A stretch of DNA of 64,000 nt from the NCBI RefSeq assembly GCF_029767005.1, contig NZ_JARUQR010000001.1, positions 491,028 through 555,027 of the forward strand, written 5' to 3'. The stretch comes from Thiomicrorhabdus sp. ZW0627 (GTDB lineage Bacteria > Pseudomonadota > Gammaproteobacteria > Thiomicrospirales > Thiomicrospiraceae). The notes beneath the pieces were generated by a model. It was not told the origin of the DNA, did not search any database, and saw nothing but the letters and a program-made list of their open reading frames with translations. Position 1 is the stretch's first letter; each line of letters begins with the position of its first letter. The position numbers were made by a program, and so were the translations under genes. This document shows positions 17,656-27,877 of this stretch, piece by piece.

Positions 17656-19911
17656 TCAATGGAACAGGCCATTTACTTCATTTGCCGGAACAGCAGGACT
17701 AAAGAAGTAACCCTGTGCGATATCACAGCCCTGTTCAGAAAGAAATTCAAGCTGTTCACCGGTCTCAACCCCTTCTGCAACCACTTGCAATCCCAAGCCG
17801 TGCGCCATCGCAATCGTTGCGATAACCAACTGCCGCTTATTCGAATCCTCTTCAAGACCCATAATAAATTCCCGTTCGATTTTAATAACATCAAAAGGAT
17901 ATTTTTGCAGGTAGCTCAATGAAGAATAGCCTGTACCAAAATCATCCATCGATATTTTGATGCCTAATGCTTTTAAATCGTTCAAGCTTTTTAGAAGCGG
18001 TTCCGATTCGGTCATCAAAACGCCTTCGGTGATTTCAAATTCCAACTGTTCCGGACTGGCTCCTGCATAATCCAGATATCGTCCGATCTTTTCCACCAAA
18101 GATGCATCTCTGAACTGCACCGGAGACAGGTTGACCGCCATACTAAAATGGCCGCTGTTGTCATTCCCGCATTCAGTCACGCATCTCAAAGCTTCTTTAA
18201 TCACAAATTCGCCAATTGGCAAAATCAAGCCATTCGCCTCGGCAACCGCAATAAATTCATCCGGCCGGACGTTCCCCAAAACAGGATGGAACCAACGCAG
18301 CAGTGCTTCAAATCCACTAATTTCACCGGTTTTAATATCTATTTTGGGTTGGTAATGAACCTGGAATTCCCCTCTTTCCAATGCGCCGACCATGGCTTCG
18401 TCCAGTTGAAGTTTGCGGTTAGCTTTCTCATTCATCGATTGGGTGTAGAACGATAATCGGTTCTTGCCGTGCTTCTTGGCGTATTGCAGTGCGGAACCGG
18501 AATGGTCAAACAAAGCCGGGGCCTCTTGACCATCCGTTGGGAAGAAAGCGACACCAATCGATGCTGTTACGTTCAATTCACGCCCCCCCATCACAAAAGC
18601 AGGCTTGAACTGGTTCAGCAATGCCTCAACCAAACTATCGGCCTCGTTGGGGTTTTCCAAGCCGCCAACCAAAAGAATAAACGTATCGCCCTCAAATCGT
18701 CCCACCGAATCTCCAGTTCGTAAAACTCTTTGAATGCGATTCGAGGTTTCCGCAATAAATTGGTCTCCGGTCGAGAGACCCAAAGTGCTATTGATCTCAT
18801 TCAGGTTATCCAATCCAACGCTTAAAACCGCAACGTATTTTTGCTCTCTGTTCGCTTCCTGAATCAACTGGTTCAGACGATCGTTAATCAAAAAACGGTT
18901 TGGCAGATTTGTCAAAGGGTCGTAATAGGATCGGTGTTGAAGTTCCTCCGAGACTTGGCGTACTTTACTTTTCAACATCATGTTCCAAACCAAGAAAAGC
19001 AAAAAGATCGCTGCTGCAACAGCTAGATACTGAATAACTTGTCTGAACCCGAGTTCAGGATCGACCTTAACATTAATCCACTTCTGGAAAATAGTATTTC
19101 TCTCTTCCATCGTTATCGAATCCAACGCCTTCTGCATGACAGACAGCATTAGTGGCCAATCATCACGAACAGCTACAGAAAGCTCAAAACGCTGATCAAG
19201 CTGTCCGGATACTTTTAGATTAGTAAACCCTTCCGTTCTCATCATATAACTGACGGTGGCGATATTGCCGACGTAAGCGAAAACCTTACCCTTTGCAACC
19301 GCACTCAAGGCATCCAAGTTGTCCGTATAGATAGACTGTGTAATTTCAGGATACCGAACCATGATCTGGTTAATAGGTTGGGAATCTTTCTGATAAGCGA
19401 CTGTTTTACCGGTCAAAGCAGAAAGTCCGTCAACATAACCGACGTCATCTCGAGTCACGATCACAATCGCTTGGGAAAGATACGGCTTAGTGAACAACAT
19501 AAAAGTCCGGCGAGCGGCTGTCGATTGAGCTACTGGCAGAACATCCAGTTCTCTATTTTTGGTTTTATTAAGAATTTCCGTCCAAGGTAGTAACGGTGAG
19601 GTTTCGAATTTGACGCCCAAACGACCTTCAACCAATTTCATAAAATCGGCTGCAATACCTTCGTATTGAGCTTTTGCGCCCAATTTTTCAAATGGAGGCC
19701 AACCGAAATCCGAACCTAAACGAATAACGGGATGCTCTTTAAGCCACTGTTTTTCCGCTGGTGAGAGAACTAAACTGGATGGGGATGATGTCGGAGTTTC
19801 TTCGGCATAGACAACATTGAACACACTCAATAAAAATACTGCGAAAAGTAACGCAATTCCTGTAACTGTTTTTAAAAACGGTAAAGGGAGGACATCGGTG
19901 GTTTTGGTCAT
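17656..19911 (-). CDS. SBP / GGDEF / EAL receptor, cyclic-di-GMP phosphodiesterase-like
   Basis: A 751-residue inner-membrane receptor. N-terminal signal anchor (residues 14-35), one SBP_bac_3 periplasmic domain (about 50-285) that binds amino-acid-like ligands in the family, a membrane helix near 290-312 (YLAVAAAIFLLFLVW), a GGDEF domain with a degenerate site (RFEGDTF) and an EAL domain with FEALLRW, NLSPVQF, FEITEGV, DDFGTG and EGVETGEQ. The EAL residues are complete, so phosphodiesterase activity is likely and diguanylate cyclase activity is not. It is highly similar to the C-terminal part of the neighbouring interrupted gene, consistent with tandem duplication. Confidence 0.9.
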   Translation of the reverse strand: MTKTTDVLPLPFLKTVTGIALLFAVFLLSVFNVVYAEETPTSSPSSLVLSPAEKQWLKEHPVIRLGSDFGWPPFEKLGAKAQYEGIAADFMKLVEGRLGVKFETSPLLPWTEILNKTKNRELDVLPVAQSTAARRTFMLFTKPYLSQAIVIVTRDDVGYVDGLSALTGKTVAYQKDSQPINQIMVRYPEITQSIYTDNLDALSAVAKGKVFAYVGNIATVSYMMRTEGFTNLKVSGQLDQRFELSVAVRDDWPLMLSVMQKALDSITMEERNTIFQKWINVKVDPELGFRQVIQYLAVAAAIFLLFLVWNMMLKSKVRQVSEELQHRSYYDPLTNLPNRFLINDRLNQLIQEANREQKYVAVLSVGLDNLNEINSTLGLSTGDQFIAETSNRIQRVLRTGDSVGRFEGDTFILLVGGLENPNEADSLVEALLNQFKPAFVMGGRELNVTASIGVAFFPTDGQEAPALFDHSGSALQYAKKHGKNRLSFYTQSMNEKANRKLQLDEAMVGALERGEFQVHYQPKIDIKTGEISGFEALLRWFHPVLGNVRPDEFIAVAEANGLILPIGEFVIKEALRCVTECGNDNSGHFSMAVNLSPVQFRDASLVEKIGRYLDYAGASPEQLEFEITEGVLMTESEPLLKSLNDLKALGIKISMDDFGTGYSSLSYLQKYPFDVIKIEREFIMGLEEDSNKRQLVIATIAMAHGLGLQVVAEGVETGEQLEFLSEQGCDIAQGYFFSPAVPANEVNGLFH

Positions 19912-20105
19912 CTACTGTTATAATCCGCAAAGAATCTTAAACTAAAGACTATTAAAAAATCAGGTGCACTGTCAATGAAATATTCAATTGAAAAGGAAAG
20001 TAAAACGTAACACTTCAAAAGACAGTTAGTAAAAAATCTAAGTCAAGAGGTAAAGCTTATTATTCAATAACTTAAAGAGTTACACTCAACAGAAAACATG
20101 ATTCA

Positions 20106-22199
20106 TTAACCATGTAACAAATCAGCTTTTGGCTCGCCAAACAAGTAACCTTGCAAACTGTCGACAGGAAGGTTTTTCACGTAGTTATACACCTCCTCAT
20201 CCGAGACGAATTCCGCTATCGTTTGAATATTCAACTTTTGCGCGAAATCAAGAATGGTTTCGGTAATCACCTGTGATGAACGATTCTTATGAATATCACG
20301 AATAATCGAACCGTCAATTTTTATGAAATCAACATCCAAACGCATGATATAAGCGAAATTGGAATAACCGGCGCCAAAATCGTCAATTGCAATCTTGACG
20401 CCATAACGTTTGACCTCTTTGATAAAGCGGTTAACTTCATCGTAGTTTTGTATCCCTTCCGATTCGACGATTTCAAAAATCACCCTTTCAGCGAACCCGC
20501 ATGAACGAACTTTTTGCAAAATCCACTCACTAACAGACGGATCAATAATATCTTCAATAGACAGGTTAATAGAGAAGGTATAAGGCTGATTCTCAAACTT
20601 TTCAAAAGATTTCTCAATCATCCGTTTGGTTAACAACGTATGCAGTTTGAGTTTTTTAGCGATTTCCAGAAAATAAAATGGTGAAACAACACTTCCGTCT
20701 TCTTCGAGGATTCTGACCAAACACTCATAACGCTCGACTTCCAGAGTATGAGTATTCACAATGGGTTGGAAAAAAGGCACTAAACGGTCATCATCCATCG
20801 CATCGCGCAATCGCTGAACCCAATTCAAATTACTCTCATAACTTTGTTTAATATTCAGCTCAGGTTCATAATACACCAGGTCTTTATGTTGTTTCTTGGC
20901 CATTTTCAACGCCATATCTGCGGCAATCAGCACGTCCCTTACCGGTTCTCCCTGCCCGGATGAAACAGCCAAGCCTGCTGTCATGGTCACATTGATGTGT
21001 GTATCATCCACATCAAAACCTTTTGAAGAAACTCTTTCCATAAGGGTATGGGCAAAATATTCAAACTCGACTTTATTCCAGTTCTGACGAATCACCAATG
21101 CGTATTCATCGACCGGTAACTTATAGATCTCGACCGGCATATCCGAAACAAGTTCCTGTAGTCGTAAAGCGACGGCATTGAGTAATTTGTCCGCCAGCTC
21201 ATGACCGTAAAATGAGTTTATCTCATTGAAACTGTCGATGTTGAAAAGCGCGATCTGAACTTGATTGATATTGCTGTCGGTATCCGCGAGAAGTTTGGCC
21301 CGGTTAGGAAAACCGGTTAAGGCGTCGTGATATAAACGGTAAGAAAGCGCGTTGGTGGATTCTATCAGAGGGGAAATATCGTAGCTGATGTTAACCAGCT
21401 CCCTGACCTCTCCCGACTCATCCATGATCGGTACGATACAGGATTCAAAATGAAGCGGATCACCCGCCTTGGATTTCGTAACGACTCTTCCCTTCCAGGA
21501 TTTGCCTTCCATCACCAATCGTTTAATATCAGGAAATAATGCCATAGAGGCTTCATCCCAACAACACGAAGCAGGCCTGCCAATATACTCTTCTTCTGTA
21601 TAACCCGAAAGTTCACATAAAGCCTTGTTTACTTCCGTGACCTGATTATTTAAATCGTATTTACTAACCAAGGTACTGGTATCAATCGCTTTCTTGTAAC
21701 TCGATAAAAACGCCATCTGTTCATTCAGGCTTTGAGTGCGATCCAGCACCATAGCAGAAAGATTCTGATTATAATGCTCTAACTGTTCGGCGGAACGTGC
21801 TAATTGTTTATTCAATTCATGAATCTGAGTCAAATCACGGACACTGACAATTAATCCAAACTTGCCTTCATCGTCCAAAAGCATCTGTACGTTTTTGGAA
21901 ATACTGATAAACGTGCCGTCTTTTCGCTTAAACGTGGTTTCCTGATCACGGCAACTGCCTGTCTCCATCACTTCTATTTGACAGGCCGCCAAAATATCCA
22001 AATCACCCAAATAGGTTGTGATTTCAGTACCAATCATCTCTTCCGTACTGTACCCCATCAACCGACAAAACGCCGGGTTGACGTAAGTGATAACCATCTC
22101 CTGGTTAAGTGTGAAAACACCATCAGGGAACTCTTCCAAGATATGCTTAAGCAGGGAGAAACTTTGATGTTGTTGATTAATCGCTTTCGGCATTGCCAT
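20106..22199 (-). CDS. PAS-PAS-GGDEF-EAL protein
   Basis: A 697-residue cytoplasmic protein without membrane helices. Two PAS domains (about 15-135, NPAFCRLMGYSTEEMIG, and about 175-285, NKALCELSGYTEEEYIG) are joined by a helical linker. The GGDEF domain begins YHDALTGFPNR and its active-site loop is degenerate (LPVDEYAL). The EAL domain is divergent (YECLVRI for ExLxR) but keeps the Glu and Arg, NLSIED, IDDFGAGYSN, FIKIDG and AEFVSDEE. It is therefore probably a phosphodiesterase or a sensor controlled by redox, light or a small ligand through PAS. It carries one CAGGCCTG at 21572. It is not obviously in an operon with its neighbours. Confidence 0.88.
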   Translation of the reverse strand: MAMPKAINQQHQSFSLLKHILEEFPDGVFTLNQEMVITYVNPAFCRLMGYSTEEMIGTEITTYLGDLDILAACQIEVMETGSCRDQETTFKRKDGTFISISKNVQMLLDDEGKFGLIVSVRDLTQIHELNKQLARSAEQLEHYNQNLSAMVLDRTQSLNEQMAFLSSYKKAIDTSTLVSKYDLNNQVTEVNKALCELSGYTEEEYIGRPASCCWDEASMALFPDIKRLVMEGKSWKGRVVTKSKAGDPLHFESCIVPIMDESGEVRELVNISYDISPLIESTNALSYRLYHDALTGFPNRAKLLADTDSNINQVQIALFNIDSFNEINSFYGHELADKLLNAVALRLQELVSDMPVEIYKLPVDEYALVIRQNWNKVEFEYFAHTLMERVSSKGFDVDDTHINVTMTAGLAVSSGQGEPVRDVLIAADMALKMAKKQHKDLVYYEPELNIKQSYESNLNWVQRLRDAMDDDRLVPFFQPIVNTHTLEVERYECLVRILEEDGSVVSPFYFLEIAKKLKLHTLLTKRMIEKSFEKFENQPYTFSINLSIEDIIDPSVSEWILQKVRSCGFAERVIFEIVESEGIQNYDEVNRFIKEVKRYGVKIAIDDFGAGYSNFAYIMRLDVDFIKIDGSIIRDIHKNRSSQVITETILDFAQKLNIQTIAEFVSDEEVYNYVKNLPVDSLQGYLFGEPKADLLHG

Positions 22200-22449
22200 T
22201 TAGAATCATCATCCTGTTTTCAGAATAAGTATGGAACGTTTATTAAATTCCATTCTACCTAAAAAAATGCAGGGGGCGTAAAAAGTGTAATCAATCCTTG
22301 TTAACCTACCATTAGAAAACTCAATTCACGTCATTTATTTACATTTAGGAAAATTCAAAACAAAACCCCAACACTTGTAAACAATTCACAGCAATAATTA
22401 TAGAAAGAGACGAGATTAAACCACACACAGAACGGTGAAAAGGAGCCAT

Positions 22450-23364
22450 TCAATCCTTTGAAGGGGTTTTTCTCTGCCAGAAACTGGCAAACAAGGCACC
22501 GGAAAGATTATGCCAAATACTGAACAATGCGCCCGGCAAGGCACTGGCAGCGGAAAAGTATTTAAGAGCAAGCGCTACGCTCAAACCGGAATTCTGCATC
22601 CCGACTTCGATTGCAACGGTACGGGCGACCTTGGAATCGTAACCGAACTTACGACTAATCCAGTAGCCGCTCGTCAACCCAATCAGATTGTGTAGGATAA
22701 TTGCAGCGAACACTCCGATGGCCGCGCCAATCAGGTTGCTTTGATTCAACCCGACCACGATGGCGATAATCAAAATGATCGCCGACATAGACAACAAAGG
22801 AAACATTTGATGTAAGAAGCGCCCTCGTTCACCCAACCAGTGGTTGAATAGCATTCCAAGCGTCAAGGGAACGACAATCAATTTGAACAGGCTCTGCATC
22901 ATTGAGCCCACCGGCACATCAACACTCTGTCCAATGTAAAACCAGGTCAACAAAGGTAGCATGACAACGGCTACCAACGTTGAAACCATCGTCATACTCA
23001 CTGACAAAGCCACATGACCGCCGGCCAGATAGGTCATAACGTTTGAAGCGGTGCCGCCCGCCGTAGCGCCAACCAGCATCATGCCAACAGTCAATTCCTG
23101 CGACAAACCAAACAGACGTGAAATCAGCAGCGCCGCTAACGGCATCACCAGAAACTGGACAGCCACACCAAGCCCAACCACTTTCCTCAATTTCCACACA
23201 CCTTGAAAATCGTGCCAGCGCAAAGTGAATCCCATGCCAAGCATCACCACCATCAGCAACGGCACAATCCAACTTTTCAGTTCGACAAAAGCTTGCGGCT
23301 GGTAAAAGGCCGCTACCGAAAGTAACAAGGCCCAGAGTGGGAATAAAACGGTCAGTCTCTGCAA
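22450..23364 (-). CDS. Bile-acid:sodium symporter (BASS/SBF) family transporter
   Basis: About 304 residues with nine to ten membrane helices throughout and the family signature GATAGGTASNVMTYLAGG near 100-116, plus EVGMQNSGLSVALA near 253-266. The frame starts at a TTG codon. Members move organic anions such as keto acids or sulfonates together with sodium; the substrate is not predictable. It starts 57 bases downstream of the DUF445 stop, and a CAGGCCTG element sits between the two. Confidence 0.88.
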   Translation of the reverse strand: MQRLTVLFPLWALLLSVAAFYQPQAFVELKSWIVPLLMVVMLGMGFTLRWHDFQGVWKLRKVVGLGVAVQFLVMPLAALLISRLFGLSQELTVGMMLVGATAGGTASNVMTYLAGGHVALSVSMTMVSTLVAVVMLPLLTWFYIGQSVDVPVGSMMQSLFKLIVVPLTLGMLFNHWLGERGRFLHQMFPLLSMSAIILIIAIVVGLNQSNLIGAAIGVFAAIILHNLIGLTSGYWISRKFGYDSKVARTVAIEVGMQNSGLSVALALKYFSAASALPGALFSIWHNLSGALFASFWQRKTPSKD

Positions 23365-23397
23365 AGAAAATCCTAAAATTTCAATTCAAAAACCCAG

Positions 23398-23405
23398 CAG
23401 GCCTG
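23398..23405. repeat. CAGGCCTG element between DUF445 and the BASS gene
   Basis: GCAGGCCTGCC, an exact octamer in an intergenic gap of 57 bases. No second copy sits beside it. Confidence 0.65.
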
Positions 23406-23421
23406 CCGTGTTCATAAAAGG

Positions 23422-24141
23422 CTAAACCGCCAAATAGGTAGAAACCAGTGCGGAAATCAAACCGATCAGACCTCCGAAAACACCGCCCCAAACAACCAGC
23501 CATCCAAGATGTTGCTTGATCATCTCCTGCACCATCTGCTTGACAAGTTGAGGGGTCAACTCGGCTAGGCGTGCATCAATGATCTCCTCGATTTTCGCCT
23601 GAATATCGGCCATCACATCGGGCTGGTCGATCTCTTCCTGTAATAACTGCAAGAACTTCTCTTCTTCCGTCATTTCGATCAGAGCAGACTTCATATTACT
23701 GATAAACGGTTCTTTCAGTGGATTCAAAGCATCCGCCCCACCGAACATGCCCAACATACTACCGAAAGAGGAGTTCATGATCACTTGAACCAACTTGTCG
23801 AAAGCCGGTGTCAGATCGACTTTTTCGATTACCGGCGATAGTTGCAGACGAGTATGCAGCGGAGGCTGGCCACTGACAAAACGGTCGATGTTCTCCTGAT
23901 TGAAGAACTGCTGCATCATCAATTCCCGAATCGCCGCCTTGAAGGCTTCAAAACGGTTGGGAATAACACCGGAACCGTACAATCCCGGCACTTTTTCAAA
24001 CAGCATGTAAATCGCCAGCCAGTTTGTCAGAGCGCCCGACAAAGCGAACAGGCCTGTCCAGAACAGAAGAGAATTCGAAAAAACAATACCGACCATAAGT
24101 AACAAAGCGGCCAGTAAATTGGTTATCAAACTTTTATTCAT
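23422..24141 (-). CDS. DUF445-family membrane protein
   Basis: 239 residues. Two helices at the N-terminus (about 7-46) with SGALTNWLAIYMLFEKVPG between, which is the DUF445 signature, a long helical middle (NSFGSMLGMFGG), and a C-terminal helix (WLVVWGGVFGGLIGLIS). Function is unknown; it probably sits in the inner membrane. It is the next gene after acpS on the same strand. One CAGGCCTG falls inside the gene at 24049. Confidence 0.85.
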   Translation of the reverse strand: MNKSLITNLLAALLLMVGIVFSNSLLFWTGLFALSGALTNWLAIYMLFEKVPGLYGSGVIPNRFEAFKAAIRELMMQQFFNQENIDRFVSGQPPLHTRLQLSPVIEKVDLTPAFDKLVQVIMNSSFGSMLGMFGGADALNPLKEPFISNMKSALIEMTEEEKFLQLLQEEIDQPDVMADIQAKIEEIIDARLAELTPQLVKQMVQEMIKQHLGWLVVWGGVFGGLIGLISALVSTYLAV

Positions 24142-24164
24142 TACTCAATTCCATTAACAATCAT

Positions 24165-24545
24165 TCAACGGCTTTCGGCAATCGCAAAGGCCACAGCATG
24201 GGTTTTCTCGTCACTGACACTGATCTGCCAATGCGTAATGCCCAATGATTCGGCTTTTTCCTGGGCGATTCCAGCAAGCTCAAGATAAGGTTGTCCACTT
24301 GGTGCATTCTTGATGGTCATGTCGTGAAACGACACCCCTTGAGCGATGCCCGTCCCCAATGCCTTGGAAACCGCTTCCTTCAACGCCCAACGTTTCGCCA
24401 GATAACGCTCTGGAAAACTGTGTCGGCTGAACCGATCCCACTCCTGCTGAGAGAGCAGTCGGCGAGCAAACGCCTCGCCTTGACGCTGATACACCTTGGC
24501 GATGCGGTCGACATCAACAATATCGGTTCCGATTCCGATGATCAC
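24165..24545 (-). CDS. acpS: Holo-[acyl-carrier-protein] synthase
   Basis: 126 residues. Transfers phosphopantetheine from CoA to the serine of acyl carrier protein. IGIGTDIVDVDRIAKV at the start holds the metal-binding Asp, and RWALKEAVSKALGTGI holds the catalytic Glu and Lys. It is directly after pdxJ (9 bases), as in many gammaproteobacteria. Confidence 0.97.
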   Translation of the reverse strand: MIIGIGTDIVDVDRIAKVYQRQGEAFARRLLSQQEWDRFSRHSFPERYLAKRWALKEAVSKALGTGIAQGVSFHDMTIKNAPSGQPYLELAGIAQEKAESLGITHWQISVSDEKTHAVAFAIAESR

Positions 24546-24554
24546 ACTTTCACC

Positions 24555-25304
24555 TTAGTCGTTCAAATACGCTTGCTGACGCGCTTCGACCATCAAGCGT
24601 TTCATTTCACGAACCGCTTCCGGAAGACCGGAATAAATCGCCTGCGCAATGATGGCATGTCCGATATTCAGTTCTTCGATCTCCTTGATGGCGGCAATCG
24701 CCTGAACGTTATGGTAATGCAGTCCGTGACCCGCATTCACTACAAGCCCCAGGCGTGTTGCGTATTCCGCTGCATGGCGAATACGTTGCAACTCTTCTTC
24801 CACTTCTTGTGGTTTTTCCAGTTCCGCATAGGTTCCCGTATGCAGTTCAATCACCGGCGCACCGACTTCCTTTGCGGCTTCAATCTGCTTTTCGTCGGGA
24901 TCGATGAACAGGGAGACACGACACCCCGCTTCGGCCAAACGGCTGCAAACTTCAGTCAACCACTCTTTCTGGCCGGCAACGTCCAAACCGCCCTCTGTAG
25001 TCAGTTCTTCACGTTTTTCAGGAACCAGACAGATGTCTTCCGGCTGATACTGACAAGCGATATTGACCATCTCTTCGGTTGCGGCCATTTCAAGATTCAC
25101 TTTTGTCTGACGCATCGCAGAAATCTTCGCCACATCTTCGTCCTGGATATGGCGACGGTCTTCACGCAAGTGCAAAGTAATGCTGTCTGCACCGGCCATT
25201 TCAGCATCCAAAGCAGCCTTGGTAGGATCAGGATAACGTGTGCCTCGCGCTTGTCTCAAGGTGGCCACGTGATCGATATTCAATCCTAGAAAAATAGGCG
25301 ACAT
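24555..25304 (-). CDS. pdxJ: Pyridoxine 5'-phosphate synthase
   Basis: 249 residues. Condenses 1-deoxyxylulose 5-phosphate with 3-amino-1-hydroxyacetone phosphate in vitamin B6 synthesis. [22 protein letters not shown] is the family N-terminus, [13 protein letters not shown] the active-site loop and ELHTGTYA another conserved stretch. The ATG has GGAG 7 bases upstream. Lies between recO and acpS, the usual order. Confidence 0.97.
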   Translation of the reverse strand: MSPIFLGLNIDHVATLRQARGTRYPDPTKAALDAEMAGADSITLHLREDRRHIQDEDVAKISAMRQTKVNLEMAATEEMVNIACQYQPEDICLVPEKREELTTEGGLDVAGQKEWLTEVCSRLAEAGCRVSLFIDPDEKQIEAAKEVGAPVIELHTGTYAELEKPQEVEEELQRIRHAAEYATRLGLVVNAGHGLHYHNVQAIAAIKEIEELNIGHAIIAQAIYSGLPEAVREMKRLMVEARQQAYLND

Positions 25305-25348
25305 AAATTTTCTCCAAATAAATTTTCAATAATTGAGGTTTGGTCGAT

Positions 25349-26071
25349 TCAGCGAAACAGTTGACGCGAAAGAATCGGTTTTGACCCCAGATACAAACTT
25401 AATACATGACGCAACAATCGCTTCCAGGAAGGTAAGCAATTCTCGCAGAATTCCAAATTAGACAGCAGTAGGAGGCATTCACCGGAAATCGGCACACCAT
25501 TACCGCCGGTTTCTTCTCCATTAACCGGATAAGCACCCATTTCCGGATAAAACAGATAATTCACGCCGGATTGAATCGGCTGATGATTCACATCCGTCTC
25601 GCAATTCAAGTTCAAGCCCATCGCTTCAAGCAACTGAAACTCGAACTGGCGCAGTACCCAGGCCTGTTCACTTCGATTTTGGCTACGAAGCAACGAAAAC
25701 AGTGCCTGCTCATACTGCTCAAACAGAGAGTCCACCGCCACGCCGTTATACAACAAGCGATAGAGAATTTCATTCAGGTACAGACCGCAAAAACTACTTT
25801 CGGCCTCCAGCGGAAAACGTAAGGTATCGGCTTCAAAGCCTCTAAGCGAAACCAGATCGGACGTCGAATTAGGCTTTTCCCGCCACTCCACCAACAGTTT
25901 CTGAAACGGTTGTAAGACCGCTCCTTTAGAGGTGGATCGCTTACCTTTGCTGCGAGCGCCTTTTATGACTGCATTGAGCTTACCGTGTTCCGGCGTCAAC
26001 AGTGTCGCAATCACGCTGGTTTCGCGATAGGGTCGGCTATGCAAGATATAAGCGGGCTGGCTAACGTCCAT
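25349..26071 (-). CDS. recO: DNA repair protein RecO
   Basis: 240 residues. Mediator that loads RecA on single-stranded DNA with RecF and RecR. PAYILHSRPYRETSVIATLLTPEHG is the N-terminal OB-fold start; LEAMGLNLNCETDVNH follows in the helical domain. The zinc cysteines of the wider family are mostly missing, as in E. coli. It carries one CAGGCCTG at 25659. Between era and pdxJ. Confidence 0.93.
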   Translation of the reverse strand: MDVSQPAYILHSRPYRETSVIATLLTPEHGKLNAVIKGARSKGKRSTSKGAVLQPFQKLLVEWREKPNSTSDLVSLRGFEADTLRFPLEAESSFCGLYLNEILYRLLYNGVAVDSLFEQYEQALFSLLRSQNRSEQAWVLRQFEFQLLEAMGLNLNCETDVNHQPIQSGVNYLFYPEMGAYPVNGEETGGNGVPISGECLLLLSNLEFCENCLPSWKRLLRHVLSLYLGSKPILSRQLFR

Positions 26072-26098
26072 CTGTCCGATCTGCCTGATCGTTAAAGC

Positions 26099-27058
26099 TT
26101 AACGACTGTAATCGTCGTTGTAACCCAAACTCGCCAAAGCACGAGCATCGTCGGACCAGTTCTCTTTCACCTTAACCCATAGTTCCAAATGCACTCGGCT
26201 GTCCATCATCGCGATCAAGTCTTTTCTTGCCTGAGTACCAATCTTCTTGATCAGTTCGCCCTTGTTACCAATGACGATTTTCTTCTGCCCCGGACGTTCA
26301 ACCAGGATCAAGGCATGAATCACCCAGCGTCCTTCCTCTTCATCGTATTTGAATTCCTCAATCTCAACCGTTGCGCCGTAAGGCACCTCTTCACCCAAGG
26401 TACGCATAAGTTTTTCACGAATGATCTCGGAAGCCAGGAAACGGGTCGAACGGTCAGTAATATCGTCTTCCGGGAAAATTGCCGCTTGCTGAGGCATAAA
26501 CTTCAATACCTCGTCAACAAGCCTATCCAGACCGTTTTTCTGATACGCGGAAACCGGAACCAACGTCACCATATCGACTTTCTCGGAAATCATCTGTAGA
26601 AACGGGAACAGGTCTTCCTTCTTCTTGATCTTGTCGATTTTGTTCACCACAACGATGACGGGGACATCGATATTTTTAAGCTTATTGGCAACTGCCTGAT
26701 CTTCGTTGGTCCAGCGCCCTGCTTCAACCACGAACAGAATCACGTCAACATCGGAGAACGCACTGTTGGCAGTCCTATTCATGTATTCGTTAATGCTCTT
26801 CTGTCCGCCCAAATGCATACCCGGCGTATCAACGTAAACAATCTGATAGGTGTCGGTGGTATGGATTCCGTGAATACGATGGCGTGTCGTCTGCGGCTTA
26901 TGAGAGGTAATGCTCAGTTTCTGGCCGAGCAACTCGTTCATAATGGTGGATTTACCCACATTCGGGCGTCCGATAACGGCGGCGAAGCCGGCCTGAAAAT
27001 CGGTATCATGCGTTTCAGACGTTTGACCTGAATCTTGGTTTAAATCCGAAATATCCAT
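26099..27058 (-). CDS. era: GTPase Era
   Basis: About 319 residues from the ATG at 27058, with GAAGG 7 bases upstream; the open frame extends further to 27103 without support. Ras-like G domain with GRPNVGKST (G1), DTPGMH (G3), NKIDKI (G4) and a KH domain ending HLELWVKVKENWSDD that binds 16S rRNA. Needed for 30S subunit maturation. Follows rnc. Confidence 0.96.
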   Translation of the reverse strand: MDISDLNQDSGQTSETHDTDFQAGFAAVIGRPNVGKSTIMNELLGQKLSITSHKPQTTRHRIHGIHTTDTYQIVYVDTPGMHLGGQKSINEYMNRTANSAFSDVDVILFVVEAGRWTNEDQAVANKLKNIDVPVIVVVNKIDKIKKKEDLFPFLQMISEKVDMVTLVPVSAYQKNGLDRLVDEVLKFMPQQAAIFPEDDITDRSTRFLASEIIREKLMRTLGEEVPYGATVEIEEFKYDEEEGRWVIHALILVERPGQKKIVIGNKGELIKKIGTQARKDLIAMMDSRVHLELWVKVKENWSDDARALASLGYNDDYSR

Positions 27059-27165
27059 TTTATAGCCTTCTATAACAACGTAACGTAAGTGATTGATATG
27101 CAATGACCGCCTACAAGAAAAAGAGGACGGCCTAGAGTCTGGAGCGAGTGTGCCGCTTTTGAGAA

Positions 27166-27876
27166 CTAAAGGTTTTCTAATGCTTCCAACGCGTTTTCAG
27201 CGGCTTTTTGTTCGGCTTTGCGTCGGCTGGACGCCGTAGCCTCGAATTTAGTATTTAATTTGGCCACATAACATGACACAGTGAAATCCTGTGCGTGGGC
27301 GGCACCATTGACACTAATAATGCTGTATTCCGGTAATGGTTCCTGTCTGGACTGCAACCACTCCTGCAAGCGTGTTTTCGGGTCCTTGCCGATTTTTTTC
27401 GGGTCAAGTTCCTGCAAACGCTTTTCATAAAAACGATTCACCAACTCACGGCAAGCATCCAAGCCGCCATCTTCGTAAACGGCGGCTATGATCGCCTCGA
27501 CACTGTCGGCGATAATCGAATTACGGCGGAACCCGCCACTCTTCAACTCACCCGGCCCCAAAACTAAATACTCGCTAAGGTTGTATTCCTTACCGATCAG
27601 AGCCAGAGTGTCACCTTTTACCAAATGCGCACGCACACGGCTCATATCACCTTCCGGCAACTTTGTGAATTGGTGGAACAACACATCCGCAATCATAAAG
27701 TTGACCAGACTGTCGCCCAAGAACTCCAAACGCTCGTTGTTTTTCGCGCCCATACTGCGATGGGTTAAAGCATTTTGCAAAAACTGAATATCATTGAATT
27801 CATAACCCAGTTTTTTTGAAAGTTGCTTGAGTTTTGCCTGTCGCTCTATGCTTAATGGAGCAGGTTGGTCGTTCAT
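27166..27876 (-). CDS. rnc: Ribonuclease III
   Basis: About 236 residues from an ATG at 27876 (AAAGGG ten bases upstream); a TTG three codons earlier is too close to that SD. ERLEFLGDSLVNFMIAD is the catalytic signature with its Glu and Asp, and the C-terminal double-stranded RNA-binding domain ends RKAEQKAAENALEAL. Cleaves rRNA precursors and other duplexes. Start overlaps the end of lepB to within 2 bases, so translation is coupled. Confidence 0.96.
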   Translation of the reverse strand: MNDQPAPLSIERQAKLKQLSKKLGYEFNDIQFLQNALTHRSMGAKNNERLEFLGDSLVNFMIADVLFHQFTKLPEGDMSRVRAHLVKGDTLALIGKEYNLSEYLVLGPGELKSGGFRRNSIIADSVEAIIAAVYEDGGLDACRELVNRFYEKRLQELDPKKIGKDPKTRLQEWLQSRQEPLPEYSIISVNGAAHAQDFTVSCYVAKLNTKFEATASSRRKAEQKAAENALEALENL

Positions 27877-27877
27877 G

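Noticed and set aside
24291-25289. 332-residue plus-strand frame
   Set aside because: Lies opposite acpS and pdxJ, which are clearly real; an antisense shadow.
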